The notes below the pieces were generated by a model. It was given only the letters and a program-made list of their open reading frames with translations. It was not told the DNA's origin and ran no database searches. A stretch of DNA of 64,000 nt, from the NCBI GenBank assembly GCA_037367405.1, contig JAZKJV010000156.1:372001-436000 (forward strand). Direction: 5' to 3'. How positions within the stretch are numbered: the first letter of the stretch is position 1; every line of letters begins with the position of its first letter. Source of the stretch: Ottelia alismoides. Taxonomy: Eukaryota > Streptophyta > Magnoliopsida > Alismatales > Hydrocharitaceae. The translations under genes were made by a program, and so were the position numbers. Of the stretch, positions 33,001-44,818 are shown piece by piece.

Positions 33001-33665
33001 AAAAAGCTATTTTTATTTTATTTTTATTATTTATATACATAGGTAAAATAAATAGATATGTACAACTATATACATGGCATATATACCAGATATTTTTGTA
33101 ATTTTAATTTTTGTTATTTTTATTTGATTTTTGTTTTGTTTCTTTTTATTTATTTTATTTACAATATATACATAGAATATTTACAAAAAGTTTTGAAAAT
33201 AAATAAATTTATTTACAAGGTGAAATAGATGAGGATGATGGTCTTATGTACAAGGTGAAGGGTTATTTTTGAATTTTTGGTTTTTATCTTTTTGTTTTGT
33301 TTTTATACTTCATAAATATGTACAAATATTTACAACATATTTTTGGGTGAGGAAAATATATAATTTTATTTATTTACAATTATATACATGTGTGAGCCCC
33401 TATCTCCCTCTACTTGGCTTTTATGCGGTCAGGCCCATGCTGAGCCCTCCCTTGGGTTAGGTTGCTCAATATTTATTCTAAACATTTCCCTCTTTTTCTT
33501 TTTCATCTTTATTCTTTTATTTTTGCACAAAAACATGCTAATTATAAGTATTTACAAACATGCATGCTTTTGCTAATTTTTCCTATTTACACATATCTAC
33601 ATGCATTTGCATAGGTTTTTGTAGCTAAAATATAAGAATAAAGAGTGATGAATGGGTATTCATCA
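30007..33665 (-). repeat. Inner Athila 5' LTR
   Basis: 3659 bases, almost identical to 15904-19564, including the same GC-rich core and the 269-codon frame at 31611-32420. It should drive transcription of the element; no single TATA box can be chosen with confidence. Confidence 0.95.
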
Positions 33666-33670
33666 CCGCC

Positions 33671-34930
33671 GCGGTCCTCCTCACCGTCCTTGCGTGCGGG
33701 CGGCGTTGCCGCCCCCTTTGGGTTCTCCTCCACCTGCGCCATATTCCAGGAAGAAGAAGGTCCATTTACTTTTCATTTTTATTTTTTATTTTGTAAAAAA
33801 TTGCATATATTTCCTGAAAGTTTCTGTAACTACAAATAAGTCTTCGTACATATGTGAGTTGTTCATTTTTGTTTTCTGATGTTGCAAAGACAACCATGTG
33901 TTTGACTATTAAATTGGGCCACAAATTTACATCTTTTCAATTTAAAATGCCATTATGTCGAGCAACTTCTTCTCTGTAATGTGAACATTTATTTATATTT
34001 TTTGTGGTTATGGGTAATTAATTAAAATTGTTCAACTGAAATATTACATATTTTACCCAAATTGAGCTCTTGAATTTATATCTCACACACTGTTGCTCTA
34101 AAAATTCCACAAAAATTAGATATGATGCCTTGATGAGTTCTTAACTTACTTTCCAAATTTCATCCAAAGTAGAGTTGTCTTGGGCCTAAAATAAATTGTA
34201 GAGTGATTTTAGTATTTAATTTTTAGTTAAATCCACATACATCCTTTTCACAAAATTTCAAGTCTCTTGGATTCCATATGAAAATACCTTTTTGGGATAA
34301 TTTGCACTCTAATTAATTTATCATTGTGGATTTATTAGAAATTTTTTACTCTCTATCACTCTGATTTCACTAAAAAATCTATAAAAAATTCATAATTTGT
34401 TAAAAAATTACAAAAATATTACTGTATCTTTCTCGTATCATGTTTTCATTCCAGTAAATTTTTCATCATTTTTACTTACTGTTTGTGTGAAAAATTATGA
34501 AAAAACCCATAAAAAGTATGCATTTTTAATTGTTGCATTTTAATTCTTAAAAATACAAAAAATGGGTCTTGCATTCATCACTAGATTAAGATTGTAGAAA
34601 AAATATATCTTGGCTGAATTGGATTAATTTGACATTAAAATTAATTTGGCTAAGTTGTGCGATTTCTTAGTACTTAATTTAACCGCATTTTGTATTTGAC
34701 ATTCATTTTGCATTATAAAATCTAAAAAAATTACCACTTGAAAATCTAAACTTAAATTTTCGAATTATCCTGAAGTTGTTCCTTTGCCTCCCTGTGTTCG
34801 ACCCTGGACTTGTCCGGGATATAAATTAAAGCCGGGACACTCTTCACGGAGATCTTTTCTCGGTTCTGATTGAATCGCGTACATGTACTACAACGTGCCC
34901 AAATTAAATATCGTATTTAGCGACTTATCA
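33671..34930 (+). repeat. Outer Athila 5' LTR, second part
   Basis: Resumes after the CCGCC duplication (33666-33670) with GCGGTCCTCCTCACCGTCC, collinear with LTR2 from about 46490 onward, and ends CGACTTATCA next to the primer site. No gene. Confidence 0.93.
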
Positions 34931-34932
34931 CA

Positions 34933-34950
34933 TGGCGTCGTTGCCGGGGA
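34933..34950 (+). other. Outer Athila primer-binding site
   Basis: TGGCGTCGTTGCCGGGGA, two bases after the LTR. It differs by one base from the inner element's TGGCGCCGTTGCCGGGGA, the tRNA-Asp-type primer site used by Athila elements. Confidence 0.9.
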
Positions 34951-36411
34951 GGCAAACGGCTTAGGGACTAATTTAAAATTTTGGATTTAGATTTTCATTT
35001 ACTCGGGTAGTCTGACCCTCGAGCCACTTGTAATTAGTCCATTTTCTTTCAATTATTTGTCTTCATATTTTTGTATATATTTTATTTTTTATCTCTCTAA
35101 TATAAATCTTATTTTCTTTACGAGGGCCCGGTGAACTTGGAGTGCATCGGAGGTTGACGGACGTGACACGTGCCGACTGCTAAAGTGCAAGAGAATCGAT
35201 TTATTTACGAGAGATATTTTGTAAATTCTTGTAATTATTTAGCTTGCTTCTTTATAGCGGCTCTTGTTTGAGAGTTCGCGTCTGTAAAAAAAGACTTAGA
35301 CATTATTTGTGGTGTGTCGCGCCTGTTTCACTCTCCGGTGAGGGTGGGGCTCGACTTGAGTGGCGAAATTAAGGATTAGGCACACGGTAGTATAGAATCA
35401 AATTTGTTTGTGCCCATCATAATTTAGGCCACACATATCTTAGAAGATTCACAAATCTTATAAGATTCATAATGAGACGCGCATAGACACGTATTACTTA
35501 GCTCAAATTAAATCAATTCTTCCCCGCTAATAGTATACTGTTTAGGTACGGTTTTCTCGATCTGCATGCATTTAGTGTAATTTATAAATTCAGTTTTGCA
35601 TAACGCATGGAGAGTGCTGGGATTCACTGTAAGTATACCTTCTTCTGAGCTTGCAACATAGTTTCACGTTTGCATTCTGATTTCCGAATCCCTTCTTGTT
35701 TTATAACTTAAGGTTTAAAAGGAAATTGGGACTGAACGGTAGACGTGTTTGTGTTATCAGATAACTTTCAAGTGATAACCTAACTCTAAAATTGGGACTG
35801 AATTGAGTAGATTGATCAAAAAAATTAGAATAAAAAGAACCCTTGTTCTCGGGTGCATAAAGCCCTCATTATTTGTTTTACTTGCTAGTGAGAGAGAGAC
35901 GACCCTAGGATAGAGCCAAGCTTGGATTTCTTATTTACTACTGGTTCTTTCTTTTTAGGCGATTAGCTACTCTTCAGTGAGGAATACGGGTAGCCGATAA
36001 ACTGTCCGGACTTCCTTAGTAGAGTGGGAGGTTTAGAGGACGCCTTAGTCCTCAAGGAATGGGTAGCCATATTTATACGGTCCATACTTACTCCTATACT
36101 GGCTGAAAGTAGGTCAAACTAGTCGTAAGAACCGGGCCAGTCTGTAGGAAAATACGGGCACCTAACAGCTCGTTAATCTTTCCAAGATTGTATTCTCACC
36201 AACTAAAATTGTCCAGATAATTCGGCCGAACCCTTACGGCCATCACATGTTGAGTTGGTGAAATTGAGGGTTTGAATTGCGTTAGTATTGTGTGAGTTCA
36301 CTCCGCACATTTACGTGCACCGTAGAACTAGCACCTCATTGAATATCGTGTTCTAGTCGGTTCTTTTGACATCGAAGATGACTGATTGGGGGGGATATTT
36401 ATTCGGACTTT
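34951..36411 (+). other. Outer Athila 5' leader
   Basis: About 1.5 kb of untranslated leader between primer site and gag, as in Athila. No gene or nested element is seen. Confidence 0.7.
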
Positions 36412-39400
36412 GTGAATCTCTCGTTGAACCCTCCAAGAAGTATGTCTTCACAGGTCCATGCGCAACGTGGACCAACCTGGACTCATGACCCTCTTGAGCC
36501 CAGGATCACCCACTCTCGGGATGGTTACTCTCAAACCATTCCCTTTCTCTCTTCCCACCTCACCGAGGAAGACCATCGCCTTGATGAGAATACCTTGATT
36601 AATAAATCCTCTTCTAATCAAGAACACCTTGCTGATTCAGGCCATAAAGAAGACACAAGTAAAATGCCTCCAAAGAAGAAAGAAGAGGAAGAATAGAACC
36701 ATGAAGACCCGATGAGAATAATACTTTCCAGATTAACTGCATCTGAGCAGCAACACGTAATACTCCGAGCTCAGTTAGGACAGCTAAATGTTGGGATCGA
36801 ACCACCAATAGATGCGGCGTACAACCTCGGACAATATCAAATTCATAACTACTTGAGTCCGGTCGAACCCAATGTTGATTTTGAGTTGAGCCGCACTTTC
36901 TGAACCTGCTGCCACATTTTGATGGGAATGCATCTGAGAAGCCGTATGCATTTCTAAGGGACTTTGAGCTCATCTGTGCTAACCTCAAACATCATAATGT
37001 TAGCCAGAATTATATTAGGCTCAAAGCCCTTCCATTTGCCTTGGGTGGAAAAGCCGACTACTGGGTAAAGAACTTGGGAGTTATAGTCACCACTTATGCC
37101 CAGTTCAAGGACCTTTTCCCGAAGAAGTTCTACCCGTTGAGTAGAACTAACGTGATGAGGACGCGCATTACAAGTTTTTCCCAGTCACCCCATGAAGCCT
37201 TTTGTGATGCTTGGGAAAGATTCAAGGACATCCTGTAGAAGTGTCCCTGTCACAATTTAGATGATAACATCTTGGTCCAATCATTCTTCACTGGTCTCAA
37301 CCCTGAGATGCAGGGTTTAGTGAGCGCTGCCTGTGGAGGCAGCTATACATCACGAAGAGCGGATACCGTCTGGAGGGTATTCGAGCAGATGGCTGAAACT
37401 AGCCGCTCACAGATGGCCAGCAGGGCCTATACACCATCCCCCACTCCACTCTCATCTAGAGGGGGAAAATCAGCCATAATCGATCTCTCTCAGGACGTGA
37501 TCCCTAGAATGGCTTTCCTTGCTGACAAGCTTACTGTAGTTGAGAGGATTGACAGGAGAATTGATGAATTGGACCGGAGCATCTCCAAGATTCCAAAACA
37601 AATGGAGGAGTTGACTGATAGGGTATCTAAGATAAAGATACCTGCCGTGAGTGCACCCTCTGGTCCCGTATACCGAGTTCACCATGTTCAGGAGCAGTTG
37701 GTGTCAGGGCAACCCCCGTCGTGGGAGCAGGACCAATTCTACACCCACTCTTTCCAACAGCCACCTCCAGTAGCAGAGACAGTCCAGGAGGAGCCTCCAC
37801 CGGTTTGGGAGGTGAATGGGATATGGTATACTCAGGACCCTGCAAGGCAGGGAAGTACAGGAGACCGACAGACCTATCAACGTCGCCCGACCTTTCACAA
37901 CACCGCATTCACCTCCGCACCACCTCCTTCACAGCAGAGCCCTGGATTCCAGCCACCCCAGCAGCAGCCGAGGCAGCAGTACCAACAGTATGGCCGACAG
38001 GGCCATTTCCAGGCAGGCCAGCAGGGCCCACAACCCCAGCAGCAGCAGAGGCAGTACATTGGCCAACAGGGCCAGTCTTCCCGTTCTTCTTCCCAGTCTT
38101 ATCCACTACCTTCTTCGTCTAGTCCCGTGGATATATAGCAGCAGATACTCGACGAGCTACGTTCTTACAGGAACGAGATTCATGACTTACGGGTGGATGT
38201 CAACCGCCTGTCCAGATGGCGAGACGAGCAGACTGCACCCTCTACCTCAATCCCAGCCCAAGTTCAGGCTAACCCCAATAGCCTGAACCGATCTAGTTCT
38301 CAGCAGCACTTTGGTCAGGTATACTATTCAGCATCTCCTAGTTCTGAACATGAGATTCTTTCGTGTGACGAGGCTAACCACATGTCACTCAGGGGCGGAA
38401 GAACCGTGACCGTACCTGACCGGGCGAGGGACACGAGGAGGGGCATCTCTGGAGCTCTACCTGAGGAGTCTTCAGAGGACAAGGAAGAGAGGCATCATAT
38501 TTCGGAGCCCCATCAACATCATTCGAGGATTTCGACTCAGGGAGCTGAGAGGAGGAGGAGAGCGCGTATGCAGCATCAATAGCATGGATATTCTTCTGAG
38601 TCTACGGAGGACCTTGCATCTCCGGTTGTGGCGGATATCACTCCAGCTTCTATTCCACAACCTGTAGTAGATACTTTTAATTTCGATCCCATGTTGCATC
38701 AAAAAGATTCATGTATGAAGAACTCTTTTTCAGTTAATGCCAAGAATGATCTTTCAATTCATGATTCAGACTCTTCATCTTTTGTTTCTCTAGCTTCAAT
38801 CCCTTTCCCCCATGCTCTTATGGCAGGAAAGCGCATCAAAAAGATTTAGAAAGATGACACCGATATGGCACTATTTTGTAAAGAGATATCATTGTAAAGG
38901 TGCCATTTGATGAATATGTGGCTAACCATCCTGCATTCCAAAAATACCTTAAGGTGAGATGCACACCTACAAGGGTTAGCGGGAAGAAAGATAATCGAAA
39001 TATAAAGACACATGTCTTATCGGTAGCCACAACCTATTGTCTCAAGAATCAGACTTTGCCAAGGAAAAAGAGAGACATGGGTGCTCATTATGTGGAGAGT
39101 CGTATTGACGACATTGCATTTGCATGCACACTCTTAGATAACGGTTCTTCGATCAACTTACTTCCCTTAGCATTATATCAGAAATTGGAGTTGGGACCAC
39201 TTCGCAAATCTAGAGCTTTACTCCAATTCGCAGATCGTTCAGTGAAGAGACCTAAGGGAGAAGTGAAGAACGTCGTTATCTCGATTGAGGGGCAGAACTA
39301 TCAGGTTGACTTCACAGTCTTGGATATGGAGACCCCCAATCATTGGAGAGAATCTCAGATCATTCTTGGATGGCCCTTCCTTAGGACCGCAAGCGCAGCT

Positions 39401-42400
39401 TTCGATTATGGTACGGGAATGATGAAGTTCCAATCTCCAGGCAGAGAAGTGAACCTTGAGATGAAGCAAACCAAGTGTCAGCGACCTGATTCAGAGAGCA
39501 GTACAGAGTACTCATCTTCAGAGGCAGATTGCAGTATAATTAGCATAGTTGGGATTTGGGGACAGATTCCTTCAGAACAGAGCGAGTTCCTTTCATCTGG
39601 AAAGGGCATAGTGGATGATGCAGTTTTCCAGGTGTTGTCTGATCTCGTGGGAGATGCATCAACCTATTCTCATGATGACATAGAGATCCATCCAGATCTG
39701 TCAGTTCCATCCTCTTCGGAACAATCATGGGACATAGATGATGTGTCGGACGTGGCTTTTGCTGATTGTTTGGATATTTTTGACGATCCGACTCCCGATA
39801 CTTCTGATTTGGTGGCGAGTACTACTCAGCTTAGTCCACCTTCATGTAGCATGGAACCAGATTCAGATTCAGTTCAGCCAGATTTGCTTGATGATACCAC
39901 ATTGCCAGAACTGAAATCACTACCTCCTACACTCAAGTATGCCTTTCTTGCAGGACCCAAAGAGAGATATCCTGTCATCATTAGCTCAGACTTGACTTTA
40001 GAATAGGAGTCTAGGTTGTTAGAAGTCTTAGAGAGGAACCGCAAAGCAATAGGCTGGACAGTGTCGGATCTCGTGGGCATCAACCCCGCTCTCTACTCGC
40101 ACCACATTTTTACTGAGGATAATGTGAGACCTTCCCGTTAGTTCGAAAGGAGACTTAACCCCAATCTACGAGAAGTAGTGAAGAAAAAAATTGAGAAATG
40201 GTGCAAAGCAAGGTTTATATACCCTATTTCTGACTCCAAGTGGGTGGCCCCGCTTCATGTTGTCCCGAAGAAGTCGGGAATTCAGATGGTCACCAACGAG
40301 GAGGGGGTAGAGATCGCGACACGAGTACCCACATCGCGGCGCGTCGGTGTCGACTACAGGCGCTTGAATGCCGCAACCAAGAAAGATCACTTTCCCTTGC
40401 CTTTTATTGATCAGATCTTGGAGAGACTCGTAGGGAAAGAGTTCTTCTGTTTTCTTGACGGGTACTCAGGCTACAACCAGGTGGTCATAGCCCCTGAGGA
40501 CCAGGAAAAAACCACATTCACATGTCCATTCAACACTTATGCTTTCAGGCGCATGCCATTCGGGCTCTGCAATGCCCCGGGCACATTTCAGCAGTGCATG
40601 ATAGCCATATTTGCCGAGATGGTGGGAGATTTCCTGGAAGTGTTCATGGATGACTTCTCGGTCCATGGTGATTCTTTTGATACATGTTTAGCACACTTGG
40701 ACCGAGTCCTCACGAGGTGTAGAGAGGTGAATCTGGTACTCTCCTGGGAGAAGAGTCACTTTATGGTGACGGAGGGTATCGTGTTGGGGCATGTCATCTC
40801 CAAAAGGGGAATGAAGGTTGACCCTGCCAAGATGGAGGTGATCAAGAAACTCGATCCACCTACCAACGTGAAGTCAGTGCGGTCATTCTTAGGGCATGTT
40901 GGATTCTATAGAAAATTCATTCAGGATTTTTCAAAGATCGCCCGCCCACTGACTGAGCTCTTAGGCAAAGACACAGAGTTCGTTGTAGATCACAGGTGTC
41001 TAGAGGCCTTTGAGCTCTTGAAGAGGAAGATTTGTGTCTCGCCTATCCTACATGCTCCTGACTGGTCTCTCCCCTTTGAGATCATGACTGACGCTTCAGA
41101 TTTCGCTATAGGAGCTGTGTTAGGACAATGACGAGAGGGGATCCCGTTTGCGATCCACTACGCGAGCAAAGTATTAGATCCTACACAGAAGAATTATACA
41201 GTGACTAAAAAGGAAATGCTCGCGGTAGTATGGGCCCTCGAGAAGTTCAGATCATATATTTTGGGCTCTAAGGTGACAATTTACACAGATCACACAGCCA
41301 TTCGATACTTAATGGAAAATAAGGACGCGAAGGCGCGTCTTCTTAGGTGGATTTAACTCCTCCAGGAATTTGATTTGGAGATAAAAGATAAACCCGGAGT
41401 GAAGAATGTTGTGGCTGATCACCTTTCTTGGATTGAACTTAAAGATTCTCCTGATCATGAGCAGATTAGAGAGACCTTCCCGGATGAGTCAATTTGTGTT
41501 ATTGACTCACTCCCGTGGTATGCCAACATGGTGCACTATCTTGTCTTCAAGCAGGTTCCCCATGGTTGGACTAGGAGCAGCATTGATCGATTGAAGTCGG
41601 ATTTCAGGAGATACCACTGGGACGATCCTTTCCTTTTCTTCGAAGGACCGGATTGTGTTTGGAGAAGGTGTATTCCTCAGGAGGAATACCATAGTGTCCT
41701 CACACATTATCATTCACTTGAGGCTTGAGGACACCATTCAGAAAAAGAGAACCGCTCACAAAGTACTTCAACGTGGATTGTATTGGCCGACCTTGTTTAG
41801 AGATGCTATTGATTTTGTACGGTCGTGCCCGATCTGTCAAAGGATGGGAGGGGCAGTTGGACAGAGAGATGAGATGCCCATACAACCGATGATTATTTGT
41901 GATGTTTTTGATGCATGGGGCATAGATTTTATGGGTCCCTTTCCCAGCAGCCAAGGACATGAGTACATATTGTTGGCGGTTGATTATTTATCTAGGTGGG
42001 TGGAGGCTATCACAACCCGAACCGCAGATAGCAAGACTGATTGTAAGTTTGTGAGAGACCATATTATTGCTAGGTTTGGGGTGCTAAAAGTTTTGATATC
42101 TGATGGGGATAGCCACTTTGTGAATCGAGATATGAGATCTTTAGCTAAGGACTATGGATTTGAGCATAGAGTTACTAGTCCTTACCACCCACAGTCCAAT
42201 GGCATGGTAGAGGTTTCGAACAGAGAGGTGAAGAGTATTTTGCAGAAATTGGTTCGTCCCGATAGGAAGAACTGGTCTCAGCTCTTGGACCAAGTTCTGT
42301 GGGCCTATAGGACAGCCTACAAGACACCATTGGGTACTTCACCATTTAGAATGATCTATGGCAAGCCATGCCATTTGCCCGTAGAATTGATTCATAAAAG

Positions 42401-42828
42401 AAGATTAATTGGAGTTGTCACCTAGGGAAACTTTGTCGAGACTTGAACTTGAACGAGCTCGTGGAAATCCGAAACAGGGGATATGACAACAGTTTGATTT
42501 ATAAGGACAAAGTAAAGAGATGGCATGATCAGCACATTAGGTGCAAAAAGACTTTGTCCCTGGACAAAAGGTATGGTTGTTCAATGCCAGTTTGAAGATG
42601 TTCCATGGGAAGCTCAAATCTAAATGGACGGGTCCCTTTGTTGTTAAGAAAGTGCACGGGAATGGAAGTGTAGAGATAGCTGATCTCACAGATGGTGCAC
42701 AATCTCATGTGATGAATGGACAACTGTTGAAGCATTTTGTTGATTCAAAAGAGCAGTTAGTCCATGTCGAGGTCATCAACTTCATGCAGAGTGAGCACAG
42801 AGCAGATACATCATATTACTCTTCATGA
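36412..42828 (+). pseudogene. Athila gag-pol pseudogene (outer element)
   Basis: Domain order: gag (about 36412-38140, with FPKKFYPLSRTN and VQSFFTGLNPEMQGLV), Q-rich linker, aspartic protease (about 39070-39470), reverse transcriptase (about 40178-40750, FMDDFSV), RNase H (about 41080-41390), integrase (about 41740-42420, GIDFMGPF, NGMVEVSNRE) and a C-terminal KWTGPFVVKKV segment to about 42828. In-frame stops end at 37238, 38138, 38582, 38849, 40006, 40141, 41131, 41356, 41728 and 42425. Frame changes lie near 36905-37040, 38850-38900, 41730 and 42430-42540. The protease active site reads D-N-G instead of D-S-G. Several stops look like C-to-T decay (CAG to TAG, CGA to TGA), as expected of methylated, silenced copies. 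Confidence 0.93.
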
Positions 42829-44805
42829 AGATGCAGCATCAAGATTCAACATCTTAGAAGATTCATTTCTCTTGTACATTCTCCCTTCGTTGTATATTCT
42901 CCAGATCACATCGGTTCTCATACTTACTCATGTCCTATACTTAGGCTGACCAGAGCCTAAGTATAGGGGAAACCGATGCCCGCCATGTGTTTACTCATTC
43001 ATTTCTCCTCTTGACCTCGTCCGCCCCATTTTTTTCTCTTCTTTTACACTTAGGCTGATCAGAGCCTAAGTATAGGGAGGCAAATCGACTTCTATACTTT
43101 TTATTATTTTAGTCATCCTACGCTTAGCACGAGCTATGTCTTTTTCTCACTTCTTGTGCTCTGAGGGCATAGCACATTCTAAGTATAGGGGGCGTGTATA
43201 TATTACATATATACTTTACCCATAGCTCGTACTTTCACGTATTTTTGTATACACTATACAATAATTACAGGGTGGGTAAAAATTGAAAAAAAAAACTTTC
43301 TAAAAAAACTCGAAAAAAAACTCTTGAAAAAAAACCTTTTTCTAAAAAAAATCCCTTATTTTGAAAATTTATCCCTTATTTGACTTTAAAAAAACTTTTT
43401 CCAAAAAAACGTGTGTGTCCTTTCTTATTTACCAATCTTTTCCAAAAAAAGTTTTTCAAAAAAAACTCTCTTAAAAAAACTTTTTCAAAAAAAAAACACT
43501 TTCTTCTTTTCATTTGGTTAAAAAACTCTCTAAAAAATCACAAAAGAAAAAAAAACACTAACTAATAAGTTGATTTAATCCCTGACATAATTCACATTCA
43601 CACAAGACTAGTGATGTTCAAGAACACTTGGTTTATGAGGTCTTGATACTTTGAGTTAACCAGCCTTAGTCATTAGGGTCTTGGACTTAATTATTCACAT
43701 TTCCCTAGTTTGAAAGATTTGTGTGCTATATTGCATGCTTAGTCTCTACCTTAAGAATATGATCATCACCTCACATACACGACTGCAGTTATGATAAGAT
43801 GAGTTGAAACTTCACTTGAGAAACTGGGATGAGGGATTTGAGTTTGGACTTGATTTGATGATGCTCGAGGATGGGATAAAATCAATGAAGGCTTTATGAA
43901 ACTTGAGTGTCAGCATCTTTAGCCACTATGAGAACATGGTTCTTGTACTATCTCTTGACATTTACCTATGTGCCAGGGTGTGATAAAATAAAAAAATGTT
44001 GATCAGTGTGCGCCAACTCTTGGTAAAAGCAGTGGAGCTAGCCAAAAATACTACAAAGCAATGAAATGTCAAAGAAAAGCTCTCATTCCATAAAGTCAAT
44101 TATCAAAAGAGCTTCCACCAAAGGCGAGCGCTCCCAACCATTTCAAAAGTGTCCACTTGGACCACCGCTATTAGGACCAGGAGTCGGGCTTGCACCAAAA
44201 AAGGGCTCTGCATCGTAAATGCTACAAGTCTGGGTGTAGAAGGTATAATAGATCCTCAAAAAAGGCACACCCCAGTGTACTCCCAGGAAAACAAGTGCAG
44301 ACGACTCCAACTTCTCTTGACGGACGCACTGATCAACACCAAAAAATGCATTGAGTAATAAGGCACTAGAGAGAATCCTTGTTCCAATGAGAGGGAGAGA
44401 AGAAATGACACAATCTTATGCCCTCCATCAACTGGCCTTTCATCTACACTTTCAAGTCTGACAACTAAAGAGACGGTGGATTGGATGCAAGAAATGGTTT
44501 ATTCCCTAGTGTTGAGGATTGGGTTCTTAGGAGAGTCTCTTGGACTGGAACCTTGGGTGACGTTGCGACTCTACTCTTGTAACTGCAGTCCACACTTAAA
44601 GTCATATCCCTACTATATATGTATACAAAGAGAGTCTGATGATTAGGGAAATTGGATACCTTTTGACTAGAGCTTAGTTCAGCTTAGAATTTTAGGATCT
44701 CTAAAACCGAGAGTTCTTGAACGAATCAAGTCTTGTATTCACATGCACAGTCAGGGGTTAATCCAACTTATTCATTCTTTATTTGCCCGAGGACTGGCAA
44801 AGTTT
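42829..44805 (+). other. Outer Athila 3' non-coding region
   Basis: Two stem-loops at 42934-42967 and 43046-43074 (CCTATACTTAGGC / GCCTAAGTATAGG type) and a third AAGTATAGGGGG at 43181-43192 resemble the element's own polypurine tract. A block at 43193-43245 is conserved with the inner Athila. 43265-43560 is low-complexity DNA of repeated A7-8 and CTCTT words. No env-like frame. Confidence 0.75.
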
Positions 44806-44818
44806 AAGTATAGGGGGA
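44806..44818 (+). other. Outer Athila polypurine tract
   Basis: AAGTATAGGGGGA directly before LTR2; primes plus-strand DNA synthesis. Confidence 0.85.

Larger units (their letters stand above)
15904..33665 (-). mobile_element. Inner Athila-type Ty3/Gypsy retrotransposon, near intact (17.8 kb)
   Basis: Inserted in the outer 5' LTR with duplication CCGCC at 15899-15903 and 33666-33670. The 5' LTR is 30007-33665, primer site 29986-30003, a single gag-pol frame 28516-21656, polypurine tract 19576-19565 and 3' LTR 15904-19564. By eye about 13 differences occur in the first 0.83 kb compared between the two LTRs, so insertion is recent. All parts needed for copying appear present. Confidence 0.96.

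Noticed and set aside
43380..43565. 61-codon Lys/Phe-rich frame
   Set aside because: Low-complexity A-run repeats in the outer Athila 3' region.
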